Shown here one piece after another: positions 52,801-64,000 of a stretch of 64,000 bases of DNA. The notes below the pieces were generated by a model. The model was given only the letters and a program-made list of their open reading frames with translations, did not search any database and was not told the origin of the DNA. Every line of letters begins with the position of its first letter. Position 1 is the first letter of the stretch. This DNA is from Aquila chrysaetos chrysaetos. Lineage: Eukaryota; Chordata; Aves; Accipitriformes; Accipitridae. A program made the translations under genes and the position numbers. The stretch lies in NCBI RefSeq assembly GCF_900496995.4, contig NW_024470381.1, forward strand, positions 434,001 to 498,000, written 5' to 3'.

Positions 52801-53122
52801 GGCGGTGAAGGGCTTTAAAGCCCGAAACGCTGGTGAGGGGCTGCTGCCTGCTGGCAAAACCCCGGCAGCAAGCGGCATCCCGGCTGCCTGTTGCCTCCCG
52901 GCACGGGCTGGTGCCAGCGGGGGGATCCTTGACAGCGTCTCTCTTGGGGGGCCAGTCAGCGATGCGGGCACGCACCCCCATTTTGGGCACAGCTGGCGTG
53001 GCAGTAGCCAGGCGAGGGGGTTCGCCCCCCACCGTCGACACGCTGTCATTTCGCGCCCAAAATGCCAGTGGGCAACCCTCAGCATCGGAGCTGTCGTGCC
53101 GCAGGGGGTGGTGGGAGCTCAT
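43880..53122 (-). CDS. SIPA1L3: SIPA1L3, Rap GTPase-activating protein
   Basis: Large cytoskeletal/junctional RapGAP. Coding exons 5' to 3': 53122-51768, 51435-51305, 51134-50946, 50843-50669, 50568-50465, 50322-50165, 49235-48658, 48355-48081, 47439-47191, 46986-46819, 46711-46584, 46490-46381, 46227-45800, 45677-45501, 45374-45212, 45119-44918, 44839-44693, 44525-44419, 44229-44147, 44029-43880; about 1690 residues. Blocks: [30 protein letters not shown], the RapGAP domain with [15 protein letters not shown] (catalytic-asparagine region), a PDZ domain ([12 protein letters not shown]), [12 protein letters not shown] and a C-terminal coiled coil ([16 protein letters not shown]) ending VEKEEL. 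The frame slips by one in homopolymers in exon 1 (nine G), exon 7 (seven C) and around exons 17/18; the rest is clean. A splice acceptor at about 53320 shows that 5' UTR exons lie further upstream. Confidence 0.96.
49288..50000 (-). mobile_element. CR1 LINE fragment in a SIPA1L3 intron
   Basis: The 3' end of CR1 lies at the low coordinate (AATCGCAGAATCGTTTAGG is the reverse complement of the CR1 tail region). Residual ORF2 C-terminal sequence ([18 protein letters not shown]) reads on the minus strand. It is truncated at the 5' side. Confidence 0.9.
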
Positions 53123-53369
53123 GGTCCAGTGCCGGAGCCGAGCCGAGCCAGGGGGACAGTGCCATTCATTGCTGCTGCCGTGCCGGAATGGCCTCCATCG
53201 CTGCCGTCCGGCTTCCAGTGAGCGAAACCCCGCGATGCCCGGCTTCGCTGCGCTGCTGCCACATAGCTCTCCTTGGCATCGGTGCTCACACTGGGTGCTG
53301 TCACATCTCCCGGGCCATCCTGCAGCAGAGAGGGGGGAAGAGCAGAGGGTTAGTGCAGCAAGCGGGAAT

Positions 53370-54760
53370 GCTGTGGGATTATTTTGGCGGGGAGCCCTTC
53401 CAGGGATGGAGCATCCCCCACCTCTCTGGGCAACCTCACCACCCTCATCATAACAAATTTCTTCCTTCTGTCTAGTCCAAATCTCCTCTCTTTTAGCTTA
53501 AAACCATTCCTCCTTGTCCTATCGCGACAGGCCTTACTAGAAAGTCTGTCCCCAATGTCGTGGTTTAACCCCAGCCAGCAACTAAGCACCACGCAGCCGC
53601 TCACTCACTCCCCCCACACCCAGTGGGATGGGGGAGAAAATCGGGGAAAAAAGAAGCAAAACCCACAGGTTGAGATAAGAATGGTTTAATAGAACAGAAA
53701 AGAAGAAACTAATAATGATAATGATAACACTAATAAAATGACAACAGCAATAATGAAAGGATTGGAATGTACAAATGATGTGCAGTGCAATTGCTCACCA
53801 CCCGCCGACCAGCACCCAGCTAGTCCCCCAGCAGCGATTCCCCGCCCCCACTTCCCAGTTCCTACACTAGATGGGACGTCCCATGGTATGGAATACCCCG
53901 TTGGCCAGTTTGGGTCAGGTGCCCTGGCTGTGTCCTGTGCCAACTTCTTGTGCCCCTCCAGCTTTCTCGCTGGCTGGGCATGAGAAGCTGAAAAATCCTT
54001 GACTTTAGTCTAAACACTACTTAGCAACAACTGAAAACATCAGTGTTATCAACATTCTTCTCATACTGAACTCAAAACATAGCCCTGTACCAGCTACTAG
54101 GAAGACAGTTAACTCTATCCCAGCTGAAACTAGGACACCCATGAATATCGAAGGGCCACCAGGAGCCTTCTCCAGGCTGACCAAGCCCATCTCTCTCAGC
54201 CTGTCCTCACAGCAGAGGTGTCCCAGCGCTCCGACCATCTCTGTGGCCTCCCACTCCAACAGATCCACGTCCTTCTCATCCTGAAGACCCCTGGACGCAG
54301 CGCTCCAGGTGGGATCTCATCGGAAAAGAGGGGGAGCATCACCTTCCTTGACTTGTTGGCCATGCTGCTTCTGCTGCAGCCCAGGATCCGGTTGGCTTTT
54401 TGGGCTTTTCATCTACTGGTAGCCCCAAGTCCATTCTCCATTCACATTCCCTCATCCGTTGATCCAGTCACTCCATCGTAGAAGGTTGGTCAGACGGGAC
54501 TCAGCCTTGGTGAAGCCACGCTGGCTGTTTTGAATCACCTCCCTGTCTTCCACGTGCCTTAGCAGAGCTTCCAGGAGGATCTTCCCAGGCACAGAGGGGA
54601 GGCTGACAGGTCAGTAGTTCCACCTTTCTTAAAAAAACGGTGGAAAGTCCCCTTTCTCTGGTCTTCTGGGGACTTCACCTGACTGCCACGACTTTCCTGG
54701 AAGAGTGGCTTGGCAACTCCCTCAGGACTCAGGGACAGATCTCAGCGGGTCCCATAGACT
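53370..54760 (-). mobile_element. CR1 LINE split by a solo LTR
   Basis: CR1 ORF2/3' sequence reads on the minus strand at 53370-53555 and resumes at about 54150-54760 (for example GCCTGTCCTCACAGCAGAGG, TGGCCATGCTGCTTCTGCTG). The interruption is the LTR at 53556-54137, so the LTR is younger than the CR1. Confidence 0.9.
53556..54137 (-). mobile_element. Solo LTR nested in CR1
   Basis: 582 bp, the same family and orientation as the provirus LTRs (TGTCGTGG to CTAGGACA on the plus strand). Flanks CCCAA (53551-53555) and CCCAT (54138-54142) are a 4/5 target duplication. It lies in the presumed SIPA1L3 5' intron in gene sense. Confidence 0.92.
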
Positions 54761-55165
54761 TAGTTGGAAGGGACCTACGCAATCATCTGGTCTGACCGCC
54801 TGACCAATTCGGAGCTGACCAAGAGTCGGAGCATGTTGTTAAGGGCATTGCCCAATGCTCCAATTTATCCAGATCCCTCTACAAGGGCTTCTTGTCCCTC
54901 AAGAAAGTCAACAGCATCTCCCAGTTGGGTATCACCAGCAAACCTGCCTTCAACTCCTGCCTCCAAACAGTTGATCAATAACTTGTATCCGTTGAGATTC
55001 TTCAGGTGGTCTCGAATCCGATCTCCTGCGCTGGGAAGGATTTTGCTCCTTGAGCTCCATCCACTTGAGAGGTACGGGAAGAGAGATTGCCGAAAGAGTT
55101 CCCGAGTCCCTCAGCCTTCTCCTCGGTCATCGTTTCCAGTTTGCCAACCCTGCTTTAGTTTCTCC
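54755..55165 (-). mobile_element. Second CR1 fragment
   Basis: A further CR1 3' end (AGTTGGAAGGGACCTACGCA) followed by diverged internal pieces (CAGATCCCTCTACAAGGGCT, TTCAGGTGGTCTCGAATCCG). It abuts the previous copy. Confidence 0.75.
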
Positions 55166-58100
55166 ACCGGGATCTCATGAAGCCAGAGCCCCGAGGCAGC
55201 TCGCTGCTGGCGGGTTCGGGACAGACAGATGGACGGACAAGTCTTAATCTGTCTGCGTTGGGCATTAACCTACACCGGCACGGTGGCCAAGCCTCCTCTC
55301 CTGTCCGGTGCTCACCTAATCCCCGCTAATTACGCCGCAAGCCAGCTAAGATCACATCTGTTGGGAGGGGATATTAAATCAATACCTGAAAGCCTTAATT
55401 AAATGCAGCCTAACAAGTGGGCAGCAGGTATGAAGGCAGATCTTCTCGGAGGAGCATCCCCAGCTGGCAATGCCAGGTCTCACTGACAATAAATCCCCTC
55501 CATCCCGTGGGAAGGAGCTTGGGCAAAGCTGGGCGGTGAGATTGGGGCTCCCGGTTGAGGTTCAACAGCTTTTTGGGGCACCGGCATCAACCTCCCCTTC
55601 ACCAGCTCCTCCAAGGGTAAAGACATATTTGCAGAATACACACGCTTCCCTCTATTCCCCCAAAAAATCCAAAGAAAACTCTTTTTCCAAAGAAAACTCC
55701 TCTTCCCACGGCGGCGCTGGTTACTGCAGGGACACAGTGTCCCAAAACCCCCCTTTTATTCACTGAATCTGGGGAGGAACGACCCAAAATAAGCTAAAAA
55801 TACTCAAAAAAAAAAAAAATCAACTAGAGACTCTACCCCTTGCCAAGCAGGTGTGGGGTGGGAGGAGGAGGAAGAGGGTGATGATGATACTTTTCCAGTT
55901 CCTCCTCAGCCCATCCCAATTTGGGGAAGGAGCCGGAGACGAAATCCCACTGTCCCATCTCAGACTCGGAGCCACTGGGCAAAAATAACCAACAACCCCA
56001 TCTTCGGAACAGATTTCTAAATCCCTGCATTATCTGGAAAACTTGAGGGTTTTGGATTAATCTCACAAACTGTCAGCGTTTCCCCCCAAACCGCAGTATC
56101 ACCCGCTGTCGTCACCCCTCCTGGCTGAAAATAGACATCAGCAATTAATAAATCCTGTCTTTCCACCCCAAAAACAGCGCCTGACGTTCCTCCGGCGGCA
56201 AGCCCCTCACCCAGGCTGTGAATCAGCGGGTGATTAATTAAATCCATCTGCATCCCACTACAGAGCATCGTGCTTGGTAGGAGAAAGACCCTCTCCTTCC
56301 TTCTGCAAGCCTCCAAATTATCTGAATTTGGATTAAAATACAGCAGAGAGGTGAGGAATAACCAGATTTAGGGATTTAAACCAAAGCGGAGCCTGACCTA
56401 GGAGGGTTCCAAGACCACTCTGTGCCAATTCTCACGCCCCAACACCCTGAATCAGGTGGCCACTCCACGGCAGCTTTTATTCCTAGAAAAAAAAAAAAAA
56501 ACCCAACCCCCCCATTTTAATCCCCCTCTTGAAATAATCTCATTTAATCTCATGCCAACAGCTGCCGAGATGAAGAGGGAAGATGAAGTGCCGGGGGACT
56601 CCTGGGAGGAGGTTTGTACCCATGAGGATACAGGATTCCCAGGATGCTCTTCCCAAAAAAGGGATGCAGGAGAATAAACCCACAGCCAGGGATGATGGGT
56701 CCCCCCTTCCCGCGGTCATATGACCCCAACCGGGAAGATTTAGAGGGATTTTTTTCCTTCCTCGGATGCTGCACAAGCCCGCTGAACCAGCTATGAAAAA
56801 ATACATTGCCTCCTGTTCCTTATGGCCCTTTAGGGCTTCAGAGCTACTTTTTAGGGGGGGGGGAGGGGGGGGGGAAAAGAGTGGTTTAGCATCTCACAAG
56901 GTTTTTCACGGAGTCTATTCCCTGTTTATTCCTGTGGCAGCCCCGTGTTTTTGGGAGACCCCCAATCTCTCCAGGATCTCCCCCAGATCGGCATTTCCAG
57001 CATCCGATTATCCAATTTCTATGTCACCGGACCACCGCAACTTGAATTAACAATGTCGTTATCTGCCGAGCCGGGCTCCTGCAGGAATCAATCCATGAGG
57101 GAATCTTGTCCTATTTCTTAGCATAAAATATGGGAAGAGGCCCCCCCCCCCCCAACATCCTTCTCCCCCCTTCAAGCCTCTACAGGCCGAGGGAAAGCGG
57201 AATGAGCCTGAAGGATTAATTGCAGGGCATTAATTTTTTATTTTAGCTGTGCTGGGGAAACCTGACAGCACCGACACCAGCAGCACCATACCGGGTTTGC
57301 CGGCACCAGGCAGAGACAGGTCCCTGAATCCTTCTAAGGGGTCCTGGCGTGGGGATAAGCGACGGTTCAGGAGCTGCATCATGCTCCACAGACCTAATTT
57401 GGGGTAATAAATTGGGGAAAAGACTTAAACAACCCCCTGGCTCAATCCCACTCCCTCAGCGGAACCCAAAATTGGGATTTTTGAGCCCAATCCTGCTGCT
57501 CCAGAGCCACAGCTGCAATTTGCACAAGCAAGACCCAGCCCTTCCCAGCTAATGAGGGGGGAGGGAGAGAGGTTTTAATTATTAACCACAGGCTTTTGAT
57601 AAATTAAGTGACAGTTTTTAACTCTTTCGTAGCCAAGACACCTTCATGAGCCAGAGGAGAAAGTCCGACCCTGCCTATTTCCAATTAAAAAAAATAAAGA
57701 TTTAATGACCCACGTGGTCCTTTCTGCCTCCTAGTTGGCCCCAAATGAGATCAAAATCACCCCAAAATTCGCCACCAGCTCCTTCTCCCCTCCTTGGCAT
57801 GGGTTCGCTGCCAACAGGGGATGCCGAGACGTACATCCTGCACCGCTTCCCAGGAAAAAAAATAATCATCCCAGGACTCTTTTGGGATGAAACAGCCCCA
57901 AAAAGATGCTTTGGGAGCAGGGGGGTTTAGTCGGGGAGGGGTTGGGGTCACCCCGGCTTTCCCAACGCTCAGCCCGAGCCAAACCCGGCTCCAGGTACGA
58001 GCCAAGACTAAAACCAACCGATGGCCAAGATGGAGAAGAAATTAGTAAAGCAATTAAGTGAAGAGGTTGGCAACTTTGTGCTTAATTAGGGGGTGGTTAA

Positions 58101-61100
58101 AGCCAAATAATCCCCATTACTGGGCAATGAGAACGCCATTAATTTTCTCAGCGCAAAAAGGGGGGAAAGAGGGGATAAAACCTGAGCCGGGACCTCGTCG
58201 GCAAGCCAATCCATCTCCCTACACTTTATCTGATGGAGATGGCTTAATTAACGCTAATCAAACAAAAGGCTTTTTCAGCACAGCCATAAATATGGACAAA
58301 TTCCTACTTGCCTGGGCTCCAGGGGACGTGCCAACGCGGAGATCTCGGCTATCTCGCTCCGGGATGGCAGCACCTGAGGATGGGGTTGGCCAAAACACCA
58401 GGATATTTCAATAAATTATTGTCCGGAGAAAGGGAGCTCATTAAGACACAGCCCCGCCCCATGAAATCCCCCCAGATTTGGCCCCTTCACTGGGTTAAAT
58501 CTATTTTTTTATGCTACGTCTCGCTATAAAAACACGTCGGACGAGCTGTAATCCTCGCCTGGAGGGGATGACGGTTTCTGGCTGGCTCAGCATCCAACTG
58601 TTGGAACAGCCGTGAGGAAGAGAAGGGGCGTGAAGCTCCTTACCGGGGTGGAGGGTGGGAAGAGGGGTCTCCTACAGCGTTCCTGGCATCCCTTGGGTCC
58701 AAATTCTAGGAGGAACTCTGGATTAAAAGGAAAAATAAAGAAAGAAATGGTTTAAAGTTTCACCTAGGGAAGGGGTGGGCTCACAGCGGTACCATCGACC
58801 CACTCAACTTCCCAAAGCACAGAACGCCATTAAAAAATGGGGTCACACCTTGAGGGCCTCAACTGTTGCCCCGTTCTTGGGATTACCGAGGGATTTGGGA
58901 TTTCTGCTCCTCAAAAAAGCTCCGAGGAGCTAAAAAAACAGAAGGAAGAGGAACGAAGGGGCAATTTGGAAGCTGGGGAAGGGGTAGGGAGACAGGAACA
59001 GCAATCGCGTTGCTGTGAGAGGTTTTAAATGAGAATATAAGCTGCTAAAAAAGCCCAAACCCAATAAATAAACCCCAAAACCAACCCTCAAAAGCAAACA
59101 CAAACAGATAAAAGCAGCAGGCAAAGCGAGCTGAGTGGAGCCGCTCGCCTGAGCGGCAAGCACCAACCTGCAGAAGCCAGGGGGGGAAGCGCAGCCAAAT
59201 CCACGCTGAGCTTGTGCCCCCCCCCCCCCCCAAAACCAACTAACAGCCCATCTTTTCCCCCAAAAAAAGCCAAGCAGCATTGGAGCCTGCGAGTGTGGAG
59301 TAATGGCAGCCTCGTTACTGGCCAAAAATTAAGGGAAATTGGGCTTTTCAGTGATTAAATTAATGGGGGGGGGGGGCAGGTGAAGGCGGGGTGTCACCCC
59401 GGGACCCCCCCCCCCCGACTCCTAAATAAACTGAAAGGCCCCTCATGCAGCAGCAAGGTCTCAAGCAAAGCCTGTCAGCATATCCTCATTAGCAGCGCCT
59501 CGTTAGCAAACAGCCCTGACTCGGCCTCGCAAATAGGTCAGGATGAGGCAAGTTTGACAACGGGGATTTAATTAAAAAGAAAATAAAAATATGCCTTTGA
59601 TAACCTGCAGGAAGGTTTCGCAGCAGCTTTTTTGGTGAGGTGGGGGGGCAGGGGGGTTGTGAAAATTAGGAACGGGTACCAGGACTGCAGCACTGAAAGC
59701 ACGGCCTGGAAATTCAGGGTGCCCTGACCCCCCCCCCCCGAATGCTGCCCCAGGCTCATTTGCATAATATCCCAATTGTTTCCCTGCGTTTAATTGCTGC
59801 CCCGACCTCAGCAGGAGGAGGCTCTTCACAACGCTCAGGGAGGGGTTTTATTTTTTATTATTATTATTTCCCCGACAGAGCTGGGCAAAGCCGAAGCTCC
59901 TGCCAACGTGGCACCTGTGCAGGTTTGCCCCCCCCTCCCTGTGCCACTATCTTGCCAAATTAACCCATTTTTTCACTAAATGAGGAAAAAGAAATCCCAC
60001 CTTTCGGGATCTGTGTGGTTCCACCTCCCCAGCTCAAACAAATCCTATTTATACTGGGGACAAAGGGAATAATCCCATGGTGGTTTCGCTTCAGCATGCT
60101 TGAGTTGGGGGTGTGTGGTGTGAGTTCAGACAAACCCTGGCTGGTTTGGGGGGGGGGGCGGCTCTGGGTTTTTTGAGGGGGTTTCTGGTTATTCCCCGCC
60201 CCCCTTTAAAGAAAATAATTCCAGCAGAATATCTTTTCCGAGGGGAATTTGGAAGCCAAAACTAAGTTTAAACTTAATAAAAATAAAGGCTTGAATTTAT
60301 AATTATCTGTTAACACCCACCGAGTCCCGGTAGGAAACACTGTGGGCTCACCCCCCAAAAAAAATACAACCACCGGGTGTCCCCCCCTCGCTGCCGGCAG
60401 CATTTTGCAGCCAAACCAGACCTGTGGTATACCCAAAACCCCACGGTTTAACCTCAAGAAGAGGCATGCTGCCTTCACTCAGCGCTCTCCAAGTTCCCCA
60501 CACCAATATGCTCCCCAAGGAGGCAGCTCTGGAAAACACAGGGGTGGGCTGCGGGGGTGTCTTTGAGCCCCCCCCCTCCAGCTTCTCTCCTGGCTTTCAG
60601 AGGCCTGTTGCACCCCAAAAACTTCATTTGCCCCCCCCCCCCCCGTTTGCAGGGAGGGGGGGGTTTAAAGGAGCTACCTGCCAAGAGCGAGGATGATGCA
60701 GCCCTTTTTATTATGAGCTCCCTGTCGGGCACTAAGGAAAAAAAAGAATAATATCAATAAATGAGAAAAAAGTCAGGGAACAGCCTAACAAAGGGGGGGG
60801 GTTCGTTAAAGCCTTTGCACCATGGGGCGGGGGCGTGTGTGTCCCCCCTTCCCCGCTGATATCAGCTGCTGGGTGGGTTGTGGTTTTTATTTAAAATTAG
60901 TTAAATAAAAAAGGAAAAACTCAACACAAACCCCCGGGGAATGAACGGCTGATTGATTCACCCCCCAGCCTCAATGAGGTCAGGTTGTGGGTGCCCACCC
61001 ATAACAGGGTGCCCCCTCCCCCTCTACTATCTGCTCCCCAAAAGAGTCAGGAATTTCACTGCTGGGGGGGTGGGTGACCCCCTTCACAGCGCTGCTGGCC

Positions 61101-61300
61101 CTCCCCAAAAACAGCCCTTCCCCCATTGCAGGGGGAGCCCCACTACAGGGCACAGAAGCTGCCCCCCCCCCCAAAGGGGCTGGTGGCAGGAGGGGGAGCA
61201 GCCCCCCCCCCCCCAAGGAGCGACAGGCCTCTATAGGTCCCCCAAGTGCACCATCCCCCCCCCCAAAACACGTTCCCCCCAAGCCCCTCCACGAAACCCC
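55166..61300. other. Long non-coding stretch, probably SIPA1L3 5' intron
   Basis: About 6 kb of moderate-GC unique sequence with frequent TTAATTAA-type strings, short A, C and G runs and no exon, RNA gene or known repeat that I can recognise. The nearest upstream promoter-like island is at 61300-62320, which suggests an intron of the minus-strand SIPA1L3. Non-coding first exons could be hidden here. Confidence 0.4.
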
Positions 61301-62320
61301 AGGCCTCTCCCAGCCCCCCAGACGCACCCCTCGGGGCCTCCCCCCCCACCTCCTCCCTCGCGAGGGCCGCTAGGAGTTGTAGTTTCTCCCTCCCCCCGCT
61401 CCCTCCAGGCCCCAGGTGGTACCCGAGGACTACAACTCCCGGCAACACCGGCCACCACCCAGCGGGGAGAAGGAAGCGGGGAATCGGAGGCTGTCGGGGA
61501 ACCCACCAGGCCCAAAAGGCCCGGGCCCTCCCTGACAGGAACGCGGTAGCGGCAGCTCCCCTTTCCCCATCCGTCTCCCCCAAGCCTCCGGGGGAGACTG
61601 AAGCAGCGCGTGGAGGAAGGGGGGGGGGGGGGCCTCTCTCACCCAGCAGCGCGAGGGCACGAGCCAATGGGGAAACAGGCGAGCAGCGCGAGAGCAACCT
61701 GCGGCCGACGCGCGCGCGGCGACTGAGGGAGGGGAGGGGAGGGGAAGCGCACACCGCCGGGGAGGGAGGGAGGCGGAGTCTTGAAGGAGGGGCGGGGCTT
61801 CGGGGGGCCGTCCTCCGCGCCGCCAGAGGGCGCTGCGGGTCGGCTGAGGCGGGGGGTCTTAAAGGGGCAGGAGCCTCGTTTGTGGTGAGATGCGGGGGGG
61901 GTGGGGCCCCCAAACTAGGGATACGCCCCCCTGCTCCCGCGTGCCCCCCCCCGCCGGGACCCCTCATTTACATACAGCCCCTTCAGGGACCAATCAGAGA
62001 AGTCCGGAACGCCAATCAGGAGCCGGCATTCCGCCCGCCCGCCTCGCTCGCCTGCCCGGTCTAAGCCACGCCCAGGCGGTTCTTCGGGGCGGGGCCGGCG
62101 GTGGCGCGGCCAATCGGAGGGGCGGATGGGGAACGTTATTTACATACGGGAAGGGAGGGGTAAGGTCCCTCCCACGGCAGGGGAGGCCCCGCCCACGCCT
62201 CGCGTCTGATTGGCCGCGGCGCGAGGGACTCATTTGCATACGAGGGCGCGGATGGGAGCGGTTCCCGCGGGAAGGGGTGGGCGGCGGGTGCGATGAGTGT
62301 GGGGGGGCTCGGCCCCGGCA
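61300..62320. promoter_or_regulatory. CpG island with ZNF143, CCAAT and octamer-like motifs
   Basis: Dense CpG sequence. ZNF143-type ACTACAACTCCCGGCAACA is at 61429-61447 and its reverse-orientation partner TAGGAGTTGTAGT at 61371-61383. CCAAT boxes lie near 61989, 62012, 62110 and (reverse) 62208. Octamer-like ATTTACATA occurs at 61966-61974 and 62138-62146, and ATTTGCATA at 62232-62240. It is probably the SIPA1L3 promoter (minus strand); it lies downstream of BLVRB, so it is not the BLVRB promoter. Confidence 0.55.
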
Positions 62321-62654
62321 GCACGGAGGGGAGGGCGAGCCCGGCCCCATAGGACCCCCCCAGCAATGCTCCCAAACCAACCGAGATCCCAGGATCCCCC
62401 TCCGGAGCATCACCCCAAAACACAGCAGGATGCCCCCCCTCCCCCCAATTAAGCCTAACGATGCCGGGGGGGGGGCGGACCCCCCCCCTCCATTAATTAG
62501 GGGAGCACCCTAATTAATTCAGCTCAGCTAACAGAAAAAGGCCGGATCCGGGCTGGGACAAAACTGGATTTAATCTCCCTGGGGATGCGTGGGGGGGAGT
62601 TAGGGGGGATTTTGGGGAGCCACCGCCCACCCCGATCGATCCCGAGGGATCCCC

Positions 62655-63878
62655 CTAATCCTTGGAATAATCCCGGGAGACGTAGACGCTTTTCCCGTCG
62701 TAGCAGGAGGTGTGGAGGCAGCGCAGGAGGAAATGGCCGAGGTCGTGCGTGGAAATAACCCGGGAGCCTCCGGATGCGCCCACCGTCACCGTGTAATCCC
62801 CCGTCAGCGGCTGGTCGTCTGCCGGATAACGGGAGACACGGATAACGGGGGAGGGCGGGATAATGGGGATAGTGGGAAAATGGGGGAGACAGAGATAACA
62901 GGGGAGATTGGGATAATGGGGTTAGTGGGATAATGGGGGAGACCAGGATAGTGGGGATAGTGGAATAATGGGTGAGACTGGGATAACAGGGAGACCAGGA
63001 TAATGGGGGATAGGGGGATAACAGGGAGACTGGGATAACGGCAGAGAGTGGGATAATGGGGAAACTGGGATAATGGGGGAGAGCGGGATGAAGTAGGATA
63101 TGAGGGATAAAGTGGGATACTGGGATAAAATGGGATGGAGAGATAATGGAATAGGGGAATAAATGGGATATGGGGATAAGATGGGATTTGGGGATATAAC
63201 GGGATATGGGGGTAAAATGGGATGGGGGATAATGTGGGATACAGGGATAAAGTGGGATAAGGGGATAAAATGGGATGGAGGATAGAATGGGATATGGGGA
63301 TAGAATGGGATAGGGGGTAGAATGGGATACAAGGATGAAATGGGATGAGGGATAAAATGGGATGGAGGATAGAATGGGATACTGGGATAAAATGGGATAT
63401 GGGGATAATGTCAGAGATGGGAATGAAATGGGATATGGGGGGAAAATGGGACATGGGGGATATAATGGGATACAGGGATAAGCTGGGATACTGGGATAAA
63501 ATGGGATAGGAGGTTAAAATGGGATAAAATCCGCCCCCCCATTTTTGGGGTGCACTCCCCCCCCCCGTACCGGCGATGTGTGAGGGACATGACGTAGACA
63601 CAGTCAGGCCCCGAATCCTGGAGGATATGGTGCATGCGGATGTGGTCCTCCGTCACCGGCACCAGCCGGGGGGGCACCTTCTGCAGGTCCCACAGCAGGA
63701 AAGCTGGGAGGGGGGAAAGTGGGGGGTCAGAGTAGGGGACCCCCATATTTTTTGGGGGGGGGACAACGATGACATTGGGGACACCCACCTGAGAGGCAGG
63801 CAACCACCTTGTGGACGCCGTGGGTCTTTGTGGCCGTCATGATGTTCTTGGTGCCTTTGGACATCACCATGGTGGGGC
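62655..63878 (-). CDS. BLVRB: BLVRB, biliverdin reductase B (last three exons)
   Basis: Cytosolic NAD(P)H-dependent biliverdin-IX-beta/flavin reductase with a Rossmann-type fold. Exons on the minus strand: 63878-63789, 63703-63571, 62818-62655. The 5' exons with the nucleotide-binding GATGxTG lie beyond the right edge. Recognised blocks are [63 protein letters not shown] and [16 protein letters not shown], with the end [14 protein letters not shown]. Exon 63703-63571 contains one extra base relative to the expected VMPxHIA junction, which breaks the frame at its 3' edge. It is not in an obvious long homopolymer, so it may be real or an error. Confidence 0.93.
62819..63535. repeat. Minisatellite filling the last BLVRB intron
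   Basis: About 45 units of about 15-17 bases: GGGATAATGGGG, GATAAAATGGGATATGGG. It occupies nearly the whole 752-base intron and starts right at the exon edge. Confidence 0.95.
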
Positions 63879-64000
63879 CTGGGGGGGGGCCAAGGGGGGG
63901 TTAGGGGGCAGCCCCCCAAAATTTTGGGGGTGATTGGGGGGATATGGGGCAGCCTAATGTGTTTTGGGGGGGATATGGGACAGCCCCCCAAGTTTTGGGG

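Noticed and set aside
61300-62320. A snRNA or histone gene suggested by octamer and CCAAT motifs
   Set aside because: No snRNA sequence, histone coding frame or histone stem-loop is present nearby.
62819-63535. CRISPR-like regular repeats
   Set aside because: Units are contiguous, short and degenerate with no unique spacers, in a vertebrate intron.
62804-63803. 265-residue frame of ISHFIPISH-type repeats on the minus strand
   Set aside because: It is the BLVRB intron minisatellite read through, not a gene.

Overview
This window looks like a GC-rich microchromosome segment from a bird. The evidence is vertebrate genes with short introns, CR1 LINE fragments, avian-type endogenous retrovirus LTRs, very long C/G homopolymers and minisatellites in most introns. 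I cannot name the species. The genes correspond to human 19q13, a block long under-represented in bird assemblies. There is no sign of a bacterial-type system, CRISPR array or RNA gene, and I see no new biological system. The most interesting material is the retroviral insertions at P450 splice junctions, the rearranged gene order, the decayed or mis-assembled genes, and the repeat-filled introns.

Layout. 1-878: the edge of a provirus (minus strand), with its 5' LTR. 879-4077: non-coding, several tandem repeats. 4078-14414: an intact eight-exon CYP2 P450 (+, 489 residues), with a 7.1 kb antisense provirus in intron 1 and a solo LTR in its last intron. 14740-17713: a second CYP2 (-) that looks like a pseudogene and carries another solo LTR. 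18.0-22.3 kb: RAB4B (-). 22.7-24.6 kb: SNRPA (-). 25.1-26.7 kb: ACTMAP (+), sharing a divergent promoter with SNRPA. 27.4-30.5 kb: COQ8B (+), with several disruptions. 31.4-35.0 kb: NUMBL (+). 36.5-42.7 kb: DPF1 (+), complete at 381 residues. 42.8-53.3 kb: SIPA1L3 (-), tail-to-tail with DPF1. 53.3-61.3 kb: presumed SIPA1L3 5' intron sequence with CR1 and a nested LTR. 61.3-62.3 kb: a CpG-rich promoter-like island. 62.65-63.88 kb: the last three exons of BLVRB (-), whose 5' part lies beyond the window.

The genes are unrelated housekeeping, neural and metabolic genes rather than one pathway. The CYP2 pair is xenobiotic/lipid oxidation, RAB4B is endosome recycling, SNRPA is splicing, ACTMAP is actin N-terminal maturation, and COQ8B is coenzyme Q biosynthesis. 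NUMBL and DPF1 are neural differentiation, SIPA1L3 is Rap GTPase control, and BLVRB is biliverdin/flavin reduction.

In several conserved genes the frame slips by one base inside a C or G run. This pattern suggests consensus-sequence error in homopolymers rather than gene death, and it should be kept in mind for every gene here. Exon boundaries were read by eye from GT/AG signals, reading phase and family knowledge, and may be off by a few bases.
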